Assembly: GCF_004354985.1 (NCBI RefSeq) | Contig: NZ_SMSK01000010.1 | Coordinates: 124,001 to 188,000 of the forward strand | DNA length: 64,000 nucleotides | DNA from: Segetibacter sp. 3557_3 | GTDB taxonomy: Bacteria > Bacteroidota > Bacteroidia > Chitinophagales > Chitinophagaceae | Direction: 5' to 3' | Shown here: positions 53,641 to 63,138 of the stretch, piece after piece | How the letters are laid out: each line of letters opens with the position of its first letter | Position numbering within the stretch: the stretch's first letter is position 1 | Translations under genes and position numbers: made by a program | The notes under the pieces: generated by a model | What the model was told of the DNA's origin: nothing | The model's database searches: none | What the model saw: only the letters and a program-made list of their open reading frames with translations

Positions 53641-53883
53641 CTAATCACATGATGGCAAACCCTCTCCCGAATCGCTGAAAGGCAGTACCAATGTGTATTC
53701 CATACGCACTACTCTATTATCGCCAACCGGAAAATGGTCGAAAAAAAACGCTGATCTTTTTTCAGGAAAACCTAATAGTACATAAAACGCCCGTCTAAGC
53801 TGTAGGTCTTTAAGAATCACCAGCATTTTTCGGCCGAACGGGTGATCATATCTGGTAAGCTTGATTATGCGGATCGCAGGCAT
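53641..53883 (-). CDS. Possible small hypothetical protein
   Basis: This 80-residue frame (MPAIRIIKLTRYDHPFGRKM at the start; AFFFDHFPVGDNRVVRMEYT later) has no family I recognise and no signal peptide. It is considered only because a strong minus-strand terminator lies 154 bases downstream, which shows that this region is transcribed leftwards. Composition is basic, with plausible alternation of hydrophobic and charged residues. The 154 bases between it and the terminator contain no better frame. Confidence 0.35.
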   Translation of the reverse strand: MPAIRIIKLTRYDHPFGRKMLVILKDLQLRRAFYVLLGFPEKRSAFFFDHFPVGDNRVVRMEYTLVLPFSDSGEGLPSCD

Positions 53884-53966
53884 TTGTTGCGATAATATTA
53901 GCTAATGGGGTAAGTCGCGGCGAAGAATATTATACATTATTATTGTTGCTGAAACCAACCCTACAC

Positions 53967-55091
53967 ATGCCAGCTTTGCTAAAAGACATTTACGATGATC
54001 GCTTTTTTAGCACCCTTTCCCGTTCGCTGGAGTCGGCATTGCCGGGCTTCAGGAAAGACCTCTTTCTCGCCCGGGTACATAATGATGGGTGGGAACAACG
54101 GGCACTCAAGGACAGGATGAAGCACATAGCAAACTGCTTAAACCCGTTTCTTAACGGCAACTTTAGGCAACAGGTACCGGTACTGGCAAATATCATAAAA
54201 GCATGCCGGGCAAACGGCGCAAAAGAGCAAGCCCTGGAGTATATGTTCTTGCCGGAATACATTGCCCTGTTTGGCATCGAGGATTTTGCATCATCGATGA
54301 AAGCGATTGAGTTGGTAACTGCATTTACCAGCTGCGAGTTTGCTATTCGCCCATTTTTGAACCGTTACTTCGATGCTACGATGGAGCAGATGCTGAAATG
54401 GTCGACTCATCAAAACCCTTATGTGAGAAGATTTTCGAGTGAAGGCAGCAGGCCGCGTTTACCCTGGGGACTTGCAATAGCCGGGCTGAAAAGAGATCCC
54501 ACCCCGCTCTTGCCGATACTGGAGAACCTGAAGAATGATCCTTCGGATTACGTTCGTCGAAGCGTGGCAAACAACCTAAACGATATTGCAAAAGACCATC
54601 CGGAGCTCGTTGTTGAGCTTGCCGCGCGTTGGAAAGGGACAAGTAAATAAACGGATTGGATCATCAGGCATGGCAGCAGAACCCTGTTGCGGAAAGCAAA
54701 CCCGGGATCCCTAACGATGTGGGGACTTTCACATACGCCTAAGTGTGCTGTCAACAAGTTAGTCCTCAAACCAAAGCTCGTTACTATTGGCGATGCGCTT
54801 GAATTTTCATTTAACCTATCGGTTGAAGAAGAAGAACCGGTAAAGCTTCGAATTGAATACGCAATTGATTACCTGAAAGCAAACAACAAACACAGCCGTA
54901 AGCTCTTTCGGATAACCGAACATATCTACAAGGCAAACCAGGTCTGCCAGTTCAGAAGAAAACAATCCTTTCGCGATCTTACTACCCGTAAGCATTACCC
55001 CGGATCACATACCTTATCAATCATAATCAACGGTATTGAAATGGCCAGCGCCGGCTTTACTGTGGTAACAGATAAGGCCAAAAAAGCATAA
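53967..55091 (+). pseudogene. DNA alkylation repair gene interrupted by one in-frame stop
   Basis: The start ATG at 53967 (MPALLKDIYDDRFFSTLSRS) and the first 227 residues form the HEAT-like repeats of the DNA alkylation repair (AlkD-like) family, including FSSEGSRPRLPWGLAIAGLK and DPSDYVRRSVANNLNDIAKD. A TAA at 54648-54650 ends the frame after WKGTSK. The sequence continues in the same frame as TDWIIRHGSRTLLRKANPG, the next conserved block of this family, and on through the C-terminal beta domain to 55091. The uninterrupted protein would be 374 residues. A single base change (for example CAA to TAA) or a sequencing error explains it. The intact tail argues for a recent change. Confidence 0.85.
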
Positions 55092-55252
55092 TTGCCGCAA
55101 TCCCCCTGGATCAGAAAAATAGCAAGGGGTTAGTAGTTTTAGAATTCACCGATTGATCCGGTGTGTTTAGTTGGTAAAACCTCGGTCGGCTTACTGTAAC
55201 TTTTGAACCCCGTTCTTTGCAGGGTGCGTCACTGAACAGAATTGGTAAGACA

Positions 55253-56035
55253 CTAGTAATCGGAATATTCTGTCGGCCGTAAAAATTTGATCTCCGACCT
55301 GGAAACATTGTGTTGGTATTCGGGCATAGCAGAAAGCTTCTTCCATTGCTCGTCTGCCGAAAAAGACTTCCAGTGGGCGTCACGGTCTGCCCTGTTTTCA
55401 AAGCTGGTCATGTACATGAGGTTGGGCATACGACTACCGGCAATCACTTCCGCATAAAATACCGGGTTGAAATCGAGACGGCTGAAGATGTCAATTTCTC
55501 CACCTTGATTAAACATCTGAACTTTGTTACGGTAAAAGCGTTCCGTTGCCCCTTCGTAACTCCGCAGCTCATATACCCTTTCCGAACGTGGTCCTGTTAA
55601 CTTCGGAAGCTTCATCGCCGGTGCCAACGAAAATGCCCTTAGCACCATGTTTTCCATGCGGCTAAAGGGCGGTTTGCGGTAGCTGGTGTCGAAACTTTGT
55701 GTTGAACTGGTAAACGCCGCATCTTTTTGAAGCCGGTCGCCCAGGGAAAATAACTGGTCGGCTTTCTTGAATGGGGCGATTACGTAGATTAATTTGTCGA
55801 CCGCGGTATCGTTTGCAATAGGCTTAAATACACCAACATGTGCACTGCCCAGGCGATGGAGCGCCGGCAGATAAGCGTCTTTCAGATAATTGTCAAGCTG
55901 CCGCTCCTGTTCGCCCGAAGTAAAGTGATAAACGGTAACCTGGTAAAATTCCGGTGATTTTTTCTTTGCACTCACATCAGCTGGGTTCACCATGAAACTC
56001 AACAGGAGTAACAACAAATAGGTAGCGTTTTTCAT
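55253..56035 (-). CDS. Secreted NIPSNAP-family protein
   Basis: The 260-residue protein has a signal peptide (MKNATYLLLLLLSFMVNPAD) and two ferredoxin-like NIPSNAP domains: EFYQVTVYHFTSGEQERQLD from about residue 30, and RVYELRSYEGATERFYRNKV from about 150. The second ends with MPNLMYMTSFENRADRDAHW. NIPSNAP proteins are dimeric alpha/beta-barrel-like folds, often of unknown role, and recur in Bacteroidota sugar loci. It is not linked to a transport gene here; the closest neighbours are the alkylation-repair pseudogene (convergent) and the sugar kinase. Confidence 0.9.
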   Translation of the reverse strand: MKNATYLLLLLLSFMVNPADVSAKKKSPEFYQVTVYHFTSGEQERQLDNYLKDAYLPALHRLGSAHVGVFKPIANDTAVDKLIYVIAPFKKADQLFSLGDRLQKDAAFTSSTQSFDTSYRKPPFSRMENMVLRAFSLAPAMKLPKLTGPRSERVYELRSYEGATERFYRNKVQMFNQGGEIDIFSRLDFNPVFYAEVIAGSRMPNLMYMTSFENRADRDAHWKSFSADEQWKKLSAMPEYQHNVSRSEIKFLRPTEYSDY

Positions 56036-56424
56036 ATGAAAGCGTATAAGCGTTTAAGCCTAAAAATAGTATTTGTTCGAATATGAAATGCAAGACGATC
56101 CAGAAATCTCCTTTTTGGTGCTGTTGTACTCTAATGCTTAGCGGCAACCTTGTTGCCAGTATTGCGTTTGATAAGAATGCCGTTGCCGAGGTTTCAGGTG
56201 ATGGGAGAAAGCCCAAGAGAGGATATTGAAATGGCGGATTTTGAAAATGCCATCAGACTACCTGCGATCGCTTATAAGTGATTTGTATGATTTGCGCAAG
56301 CCAGAACCGTACAAACCAAAGCTCCCCTTACACATGCATGCAAGGCTTAGCTTCGATGAAATTGTCATAACTTATGCCAATGAACGAGCTTGTATGAACA
56401 CACCATTACCGATGGAACAGCCAG

Positions 56425-57471
56425 CTATATGTCCATGTTTTCAAATAAGTCTTTTTTCAACATAAATTTCTCCAGCAAATTAAATTGATTACTTGCCCGG
56501 TCATAATTATGCCGGTCGTATTTACAACCATAATATTGATCGTTTTCAAGGTAGTCGCTTAAAAACCTAAGGGCTTGCATATAAATCATAAAACATCCTG
56601 CATAAAAAAAATGTTTCTTTTCTGTTTGTGTCAGCACGCTTTGCATTTCGACACAGTAACCTTCAACAATTGCACGATATATATCTTCCCTGATAACAAT
56701 TTTATCCAGGTTTGTTTCTTCCTCATTTGCAGGTGAAAGATAAGTCCTCATCATATCACCAACATCACTGATAAAATAACCCGGCATAATTGTATCCAGG
56801 TCAATTACGCAAATACCCTTTTCATGTTCATCAAATAAAACATTGCTGATCTTGGTGTCGTGGTGCATTACCCTAAGCTTAAACTCCCTGTTTAATTTCA
56901 AAGTCTCAAATTGACTTACGATACCATCGTGATTGGATAATGACTCAATTAATTCTTCGGCAAATTTTACCCGGACTTGATTGCCACCAGCAATTGCCTG
57001 CAAAAATTGTCCATGCCTGAATTTTAGGTCATGAAACGACGCAATTGTTGGCTTCAACAATTGTTCGTCAAAGCCATTTAAACACCGTGTAAACCGGCCA
57101 AATTGCCTTGCTGCTTCGTAAGCCTGTTGCGGTGATTGTACCACATCAATAGTATGTGAACCATGTACAAAAGGAAACAACCTGAAGTAGCCTTCCACCT
57201 CATCATAAACCATTTGTTTACCATCCAAAGTTGCAAGCGGGCCCGGGAATAGATATCCCGGATGCGTTTGCCCTAAAAACGCACTTACGAGGCTGATATT
57301 CTCAGCGATGTCGTCTGGATTTTTAAAAACAGCATTATTGATCTTTTGCAAAATATACGCCTGTTCCGAATCTGCTATTTTCCATGTATGGTTAATCAAT
57401 CCACTTCCAAAAGGACAGATAGCCAATTTCCGGGGGTCCAGTCCATAACGGCGTACAATATTTTCCAACAT
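56425..57471 (-). CDS. NahK-like phosphotransferase (sugar 1-kinase type)
   Basis: The 348-residue protein has the aminoglycoside-phosphotransferase fold. The catalytic loop is H203-x-D205-x4-N210 (RVMHHDTKISNVLF), followed by D224-L-D226 (CVIDLDTIMPG) for metal binding. The combination HDTKISN...VIDLDTIMPG is typical of N-acetylhexosamine 1-kinases and their relatives, which are often labelled phosphotransferase or mucin desulfatase in databases. The likely reaction is phosphorylation of a sugar at C1 by ATP in the cytoplasm. The gene is divergent from the second susC, 387 bases away, so it may serve sugars imported there; this is inference. Confidence 0.88.
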   Translation of the reverse strand: MLENIVRRYGLDPRKLAICPFGSGLINHTWKIADSEQAYILQKINNAVFKNPDDIAENISLVSAFLGQTHPGYLFPGPLATLDGKQMVYDEVEGYFRLFPFVHGSHTIDVVQSPQQAYEAARQFGRFTRCLNGFDEQLLKPTIASFHDLKFRHGQFLQAIAGGNQVRVKFAEELIESLSNHDGIVSQFETLKLNREFKLRVMHHDTKISNVLFDEHEKGICVIDLDTIMPGYFISDVGDMMRTYLSPANEEETNLDKIVIREDIYRAIVEGYCVEMQSVLTQTEKKHFFYAGCFMIYMQALRFLSDYLENDQYYGCKYDRHNYDRASNQFNLLEKFMLKKDLFENMDI

Positions 57472-57858
57472 GTATCGAATTTAGTAACAAGTAGAAATAA
57501 ATCATTCCATAATAATTCAACATTTATTTTTTACTGGAAAATTCCGCAGGGTAAAAGGCTATATTAATTACTAAAAAAATGATGAAAATAGAGATTCGGT
57601 TACCCCCACCATCAACCATTATCCCGGCACAAATATGCAAACTAGCCGTTTCATTTTGGCGATTCTGAAAAATGACCAACCATTGAGAATATCATATTTT
57701 TTTTTATTTTAAGGAAAAACCCCCATTTGGCTGCATTTATTTCTCAACATTTTATGATGAAAAAAGTGATAACAAAATTTTTGCGACGATAATCAAACTC
57801 CCTAACTTCAAATTTCGGTTGCTTCTTTTCCTATTCCTTTATTCATATAAAACGTACC
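57472..57858. other. AT-rich divergent control region
   Basis: No gene is present. The 387 bases between the NahK-like gene and susC are markedly AT-rich, with poly-T and poly-A runs (for example at 57699-57718). TAAATTCG at about 57474-57481 on the minus strand matches seven of eight bases of the TAnnTTTG element and could serve the kinase gene. No inverted repeat suggests an operator. Confidence 0.55.
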
Positions 57859-60800
57859 ATGAGAAAAAATCTAGTATTCTTTCTCCTGTGCTGTTGTGTC
57901 ATTTCCCAAACCTGGGCTCAAATGAAAACAGTAACAGGAGCAGTAACCTCGCACACCGACCAGTCTCCCCTACCGAATGTTTCGGTTAAACTACAAGGCT
58001 CCAATTCAGGTACTCAAACAGATGAACGAGGTAATTTCACCATAGCCGCACCAGCTAATGGCACGCTCATCTTCTCCCATTTGGGTTACCAGCAAACGGC
58101 TGTTAAGGTTGGCGCAAACGAACGGCTATCGGTTGTTATGACCGAGGAAAACAAGAGCCTCGCGGAAGTTGTTGTTACTTCGTTCGGCATTAAAAAGGAT
58201 CGCAAAACGCTTGGCTATGGGGTAAGCCAGGTGACTGCCGAAGAAGTTCGACGGGCACCGACACCCGACATCACGAATGCACTAACCGGCAAGATTGCAG
58301 GGGTGCAGGTTTCGGGCACAGGAGGTGGATTCTCCAGCTCAAATATTATCATTCGTGGTTTCTCCACCTTTACCGGAAGTAACCAACCACTAATGGTTGT
58401 AGATGGTGTTCCGATTGACAATTCCGGCGGTAACAACAGTGTAAACAGCGGTGTGGCAAACTCCAACCGGGCGTCCGATATCAACCCCGAAGACATCGAA
58501 ACCATCAATGTACTCAAAGGTGCCGCTGCTACGGTTTTATATGGCTCGCGCGCAGCCTCGGGAGCGATACTCATTACCACCAAACGCGGGAAAAACGGCA
58601 CGAAAAACCAGGTAACTTTTAGCTCCAATTACGGGGTCGGCACAATGAACCTTTTTCCTGAACTTCAAAACGAATACGCCCAGGGTGATCGTGGGGTATA
58701 CCGCAACAACGTAGCGGGTTCCTGGGGTCCGCGTATCCAGGGACAAACGGTAAACAATTGGTTTGGCCAACAGGAAGCTTTAGCAGCATACCCCAATAAC
58801 GTCAAGGACATTCTACAGCAAGCCATCAGCAATCAAAACGACATCAGCTTCTCAGGTGCCACAGATAAGTATAATTACCGCATGTCTTACGGCAATGCTT
58901 ATGAAACAGGTCTTGTTCCCGGTAATGTACTTCGGAAAAATAACCTCACCTTAAATGCGGGTACAGCTATTACGCCAAAGCTAAGGGTGAATACCTTTCT
59001 TTCGTTTGTAAGTAATATCTCCGACAGAACCCAGGCAGGTAACCAGGGCTCAAACCCGATCTGGAGAGGGATTTACACCCCACGATCTTATGACCTTACC
59101 AACCTGCCTTTTGAAGATCCAAACGGCGGCCAGCTTTGGTTTACCGCAGAGGATCACCCCTACTGGGCAATCAATCATGTGAAGTATCACCAGGAGGTTA
59201 ACCGGTTTTTTGGAAACGTAAACCTGAACTATGCTTTTGCCCCATGGCTACAGGCCGACCTTAAAATTGGCGGCGATATCATCAGCGCTAATGCACAGGG
59301 CTTCGACGACAAAAACATCCGCGGTAACGGCAATACCAACTCCGCTGGCAAGGGCGGTTTATCCGACAACCAGGACCTTACGCGCAACATCAACAGTTAT
59401 TTTACGCTCACGGCAAATAAACGATTCAGCAGCGACTGGTACTTTTCTGCAACAGTTGGAAACGAAGTGATCAGCAACTTCGCCCGTTCGCTAAATGCTA
59501 CCGGCCTCGAAATCGTTGTTCCCGGATTTGATAACCTGAAGAATTTTGTTACCTATACCAATTCGGACAGTTACACGAAGTACCGCACAGTGGGTGTATT
59601 CGGCGACTTCGTTGCAGAGTTCAGGAATTACCTGACCTTGAACCTGAAGGCGCGAAACGATTTTCCCTCCACGTTAATGGAGGGCCGGAGGTCAATCTTT
59701 TATCCGGCATTAGCGATCAGCTATTTGCCAACAGAAATGTTTCCAGCACTAAAAGGCAACTTTCTTACTTCAGCAAAAATTCGCGCGAATGTTGGCGAGG
59801 TAGGAAAAGGCGCGCAGCCCTACCGTACAGATACTTACTATGGTCGCGCAAGTGCCGGCGATGGTTTTGGGTCCACAGGGGTTAGCTTTCCTTTTAACGG
59901 GCTCGCAGCATATACTTACAACAACTCTGCAGGTAATCCATTATTAACCCCGGAGTTTACCAGGGAAATAGAACTTGGTACCGAATTGGCTTTGTTCAAC
60001 AACCGCCTGAGGATTGACGGATCGGTTTACCAGCGCATCACCAGGAGCCTCATTTTTAATGTTCCCGTTCCCGCTTCTTCAGGCTTCACCTCGGTTAACA
60101 CCAATGCCGGTAAACTTTCTACCAAAGGGCTTGAGCTATTGATTACCGGAACACCCATACAAAACCAAAACTTCAGCTGGGAGTCGGCAATTACGTTTAC
60201 CACTTTTAAATCTATGGTTAAAGAACTTGCACCCGGAGTTCAGGCGATTAGTTTAGGCGGATTTACATCACCCAACGTTCAGCTGATGCCTAACGAGGAA
60301 TACGGGCAGATCTATTCTACCTTCTACCGCCGCGATGAGAATGGCAGTATGATCATCGGCACGAATGGTCTTCCGCTGGTTGCCGGTGGTGTTAAAAAAA
60401 TCGGTAATCCCAATCCCAGGTTTACCATGGGCTTCACCAATACGTTTACCTATAAGTCCTTCAGCCTTTCCTTTTTGCTGGATGGGCGCTACAAGGGCGA
60501 CTTACTTTCGCGCACCGTTGGCGACCTTAGGATCAACGGGGTTGCAAAAGAAACTGCTGAATACCCACGTTATAATGCAGATGGTTCCGAAAACAAACCC
60601 TACCTGTTTGATGGTGTTCTCGAAAATAAAACCCCGAACAACGTATATGTCAGTGCCCAGGATTATTGGAGCACAAGGGGAAAATATGTTGCCTGGGAAG
60701 GCTATGTGCTGGATGCCTCATTCATAAAACTTCGCGAAGCAACCATTACTTACAATGTTCCAAAAGCGCTACTGGCCAGAACAAAGTTCATCAGCGGTTT

Positions 60801-60963
60801 ACAACTATCCGTTTATGGTCGTAACCTCCTGACCTATGCACCCAATTTTCCACACCTCGATCCCGAACAAAACTTGTTGGGCGTAAGCAATTCAAGGGGT
60901 ATCGAATTTGGTATTCAACCCGTCTCGCGGATCATTGGCGGCAGCTTACGGATCAACTTTTAA
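57859..60963 (+). CDS. SusC/RagA-family TonB-linked outer membrane importer (second locus)
   Basis: The 1034-residue protein has a signal peptide (LVFFLLCCCVISQTWA), a carboxypeptidase-regulatory-like domain (GAVTSHTDQSPLPNVSVKLQ), a SusC plug (AEVVVTSFGIKKDRKTLGYG; IETINVLKGAAATVLYGSRA; GAILITTKRGKNG) and a barrel ending IIGGSLRINF. It belongs to the group with SFGIKKD in place of the GYGTQ box, which pairs with SusD-like_2 lipoproteins. The next gene, 20 bases later, is such a lipoprotein. The substrate may be a peptide or protein breakdown product rather than a glycan; downstream content is cut by the window edge. Confidence 0.95.
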   Translation: MRKNLVFFLLCCCVISQTWAQMKTVTGAVTSHTDQSPLPNVSVKLQGSNSGTQTDERGNFTIAAPANGTLIFSHLGYQQTAVKVGANERLSVVMTEENKSLAEVVVTSFGIKKDRKTLGYGVSQVTAEEVRRAPTPDITNALTGKIAGVQVSGTGGGFSSSNIIIRGFSTFTGSNQPLMVVDGVPIDNSGGNNSVNSGVANSNRASDINPEDIETINVLKGAAATVLYGSRAASGAILITTKRGKNGTKNQVTFSSNYGVGTMNLFPELQNEYAQGDRGVYRNNVAGSWGPRIQGQTVNNWFGQQEALAAYPNNVKDILQQAISNQNDISFSGATDKYNYRMSYGNAYETGLVPGNVLRKNNLTLNAGTAITPKLRVNTFLSFVSNISDRTQAGNQGSNPIWRGIYTPRSYDLTNLPFEDPNGGQLWFTAEDHPYWAINHVKYHQEVNRFFGNVNLNYAFAPWLQADLKIGGDIISANAQGFDDKNIRGNGNTNSAGKGGLSDNQDLTRNINSYFTLTANKRFSSDWYFSATVGNEVISNFARSLNATGLEIVVPGFDNLKNFVTYTNSDSYTKYRTVGVFGDFVAEFRNYLTLNLKARNDFPSTLMEGRRSIFYPALAISYLPTEMFPALKGNFLTSAKIRANVGEVGKGAQPYRTDTYYGRASAGDGFGSTGVSFPFNGLAAYTYNNSAGNPLLTPEFTREIELGTELALFNNRLRIDGSVYQRITRSLIFNVPVPASSGFTSVNTNAGKLSTKGLELLITGTPIQNQNFSWESAITFTTFKSMVKELAPGVQAISLGGFTSPNVQLMPNEEYGQIYSTFYRRDENGSMIIGTNGLPLVAGGVKKIGNPNPRFTMGFTNTFTYKSFSLSFLLDGRYKGDLLSRTVGDLRINGVAKETAEYPRYNADGSENKPYLFDGVLENKTPNNVYVSAQDYWSTRGKYVAWEGYVLDASFIKLREATITYNVPKALLARTKFISGLQLSVYGRNLLTYAPNFPHLDPEQNLLGVSNSRGIEFGIQPVSRIIGGSLRINF

Positions 60964-60983
60964 TCACAACTTAAACAGGTAAG

Positions 60984-62504
60984 ATGAAAAAACACAACAT
61001 AAAATATATTGCTATTGCATGCCTGCTTTTTGCCAATGTTTCCTGCAAGAAGTTCCTTGATGTAAACAAGGATCCGAATAATATTATAGATGTTCCGATC
61101 TCCCAATTATTGCCCTCGGCTAGCGTTAACATTGGCTATACCGGCGCGAGTGACCTGTTCAGGTACACCACCCTCATCATGCAGCAATTTAGTGCGCAGG
61201 GGCCGGTGAGTTCGTCTAATACCATGCGTGAATACGAACGCTACAACATCAACGGTTCCGACATCAACAACCAATGGAACACCATCTTTGGTACAGTAGT
61301 GAGCGACCTTGAGTTGATGATCACTAAAGCAACCGAGACAGGCAGCCCGCACTATGCCGGTGTAGGTAAACTATTAAAGGCATACGTTTACCAGGTTTCG
61401 GTTGATGCATGGGGCGATATACCCTATGCCGAAGCTTCAAAATTTAATGCAGGGCTATACCCGAAATTCGACGACGATGCTGCCATATACCCCGATCTGC
61501 TGAAGTTGATCGACGCGGCTATTACCGATATTGATGCCACTGCTTCAAAGCTTGATCCCAATGTAAACACCACCATTTACCCGAATGCTACATGGGCGGC
61601 TGCAAAGGAGCAATGGCTCAGGTTTGCCAGCACACTAAAGCTTCGCATATACCTCCACTACAGCAAAAAAGATCCTGCATTTGCGCGCCAAAACATCACT
61701 GCTTTAACAGCGGGCAGTGCAGTATTTATGCAGTCGAACAGCGACAACTTTCAGATGATGTACCTGGGCGAATCGCAACGGCAGAATCCAACGGCAAGCA
61801 TTGAAGGTGGCCAGTTCAGGAACCAGTTGTTCCCGCACCGCACCATTGTAGATATGATGAATGCAAAAGCGGACCCGCGCAGGTCGTCGTATTTTGTCCC
61901 TTTCCCGTACAACTCAACACCCCCGATGTACAAAGGATCCAGCATACTCGATCCCGTCGCATCATCTGCCTACTCGCGTTTACACACTTATCTCAAAGGC
62001 ACAGCCACTGTAAACCAGGCTTTGATTAATCCTGATGGCTCCCTTAAAGATGGTGCAATCACATATGCAGGTAACGCCCCGGCAAGAATGCTCACCTATG
62101 CCGAATACAACTTTATGCGGGCTGAAGCCGCCCTTATTTATGCCGCCGCAGGCAATGCCCAAACCTTTTTCCAGGAAGGCATCCGTGCATCCATGCGCGA
62201 CGCTGGGGTTGCACAGGCAAATATCGACGCCTATATCGCAGCAAACGGTACGCTCACCGGCACCAGCGAACAACGCCTTGAGCAAATCATTAATGAAAAG
62301 TATATTGCAAACTTTGGCGTGATGGTCGAGCCCTGGACAGACTGGCGGAGAACGGGCTACCCGGTATTACAAGCCGTTAAAAAGCCGCTGGGCATTTATG
62401 ATGAATTACCAAGGTCGCTGCCCTATGGGCTAAACGAAACCACCAGCAACCCGAATGCGCCGGTAAAGGCCGACCTATTGCAGCGGGTGTTTTGGGACGA
62501 GTGA
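60984..62504 (+). CDS. SusD/RagB-family (SusD-like_2) lipoprotein
   Basis: The 506-residue protein has a lipoprotein signal with lipobox FANVSC. The mature start CKKFLDVNKDPNNIIDVPIS is typical of SusD-like_2 proteins. Other signatures are YVYQVSVDAWGDIPYAEASK and LTYAEYNFMRAEAALIYAAA near residue 370, and IINEKYIANFGVMVEPWTDW in the C-terminal part. It caps the SusC importer and binds the ligand at the surface. It is followed by 634 bases without a gene, and then by a BNR-repeat protein. Confidence 0.94.
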   Translation: MKKHNIKYIAIACLLFANVSCKKFLDVNKDPNNIIDVPISQLLPSASVNIGYTGASDLFRYTTLIMQQFSAQGPVSSSNTMREYERYNINGSDINNQWNTIFGTVVSDLELMITKATETGSPHYAGVGKLLKAYVYQVSVDAWGDIPYAEASKFNAGLYPKFDDDAAIYPDLLKLIDAAITDIDATASKLDPNVNTTIYPNATWAAAKEQWLRFASTLKLRIYLHYSKKDPAFARQNITALTAGSAVFMQSNSDNFQMMYLGESQRQNPTASIEGGQFRNQLFPHRTIVDMMNAKADPRRSSYFVPFPYNSTPPMYKGSSILDPVASSAYSRLHTYLKGTATVNQALINPDGSLKDGAITYAGNAPARMLTYAEYNFMRAEAALIYAAAGNAQTFFQEGIRASMRDAGVAQANIDAYIAANGTLTGTSEQRLEQIINEKYIANFGVMVEPWTDWRRTGYPVLQAVKKPLGIYDELPRSLPYGLNETTSNPNAPVKADLLQRVFWDE

Positions 62505-63138
62505 GCAGAAGAAAAATTTAGAAGTAAAAAGTAAAAATCGGTTCATTGTTGAAGTTTCAAAACAAAGAAGGCCGCCTACAGGAGTGAACGGGAGCTAAGC
62601 ATTCGAAGAACAATTATGAAATGGCATTTAGCAAAAATCTTTTTGGACCCGGCACAAGTACTACTATGAAACATCCTTGCGTCGCCCGCCCGGCCAGCCA
62701 TTCGGACGGGCACTCTTGTACGGCATAGCAACATTGAGCAATCCGATTAAAGAGTCGGCTTAACTAACAAACATCGGATGAACATGATCATTACATAATT
62801 TCTATGTACCAATGCGGGTTTTATTGAACATGTTGCCTAATGACTTTGCACCCTTACAACTGTTGCACTGCCGTCTGAACCGGAACATTTGAGCTTGCAG
62901 CGTTGCAGGACTCCCAGGCCCATAAAACCCTGGCTAAACAACCATTCAGCCAACAACCCTGCTGCTGTTTAAGGTGGGTAGATTTATTGCAGGAAAGCCG
63001 TTGAATGGGGAGTTGCCGTACAAGCGAGCGTGGCAACGGTGTACCACAAAAAACGAATGCTGGTCACCAAAAAAAAACAAAATGTTTCGCAAAAATTATA
63101 ATTAAATCAGGGAACGAAAATATTCCAATATTAAAAGC
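62505..63138. other. Spacer between susD and the BNR-repeat gene
   Basis: No gene is supported. It contains the MITE/REP composite at 62624-62775. The remainder is AT-rich just before 63139, where AAAAATTATAATTAAATCAG may hold the promoter of the next gene. The length of 634 bases argues that the BNR-repeat gene is not strictly in the susCD operon. Confidence 0.6.
62624..62775 (-). mobile_element. MITE-like element copy C with a nested REP hairpin
   Basis: In reverse orientation this copy carries TTTTTGGACCCGGCACAAGT, CATCCTTGCGTCGC, then a 26-28 base GC-rich hairpin (GCCCGCCCGGCCAGCCATTC, GGACGGGC at 62684-62711), then ACTCTTGTACGGCATAGC and a right end GGCTTAACTAAC. The hairpin is inserted exactly inside the GCGTCGC-ACTCTTGTAC core that is continuous in the copy at 48345-48430. 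It is thus a REP element inside a MITE. Confidence 0.7.

Noticed and set aside
56083-56229. 48-codon plus-strand frame (MKCKTIQKSPFWCCCTLMLS)
   Set aside because: It is short, has a hydrophobic cysteine-rich start that could pass as a signal peptide, but no homology or downstream terminator was visible.
56226-56465. Plus-strand frame near 56247 (MPSDYLRSLISDLYDLRKPE at the start)
   Set aside because: It has a plausible start but no recognisable domain, and it runs 41 bases antisense into the sugar kinase gene. It may be a decayed gene fragment; it was not listed for lack of support.
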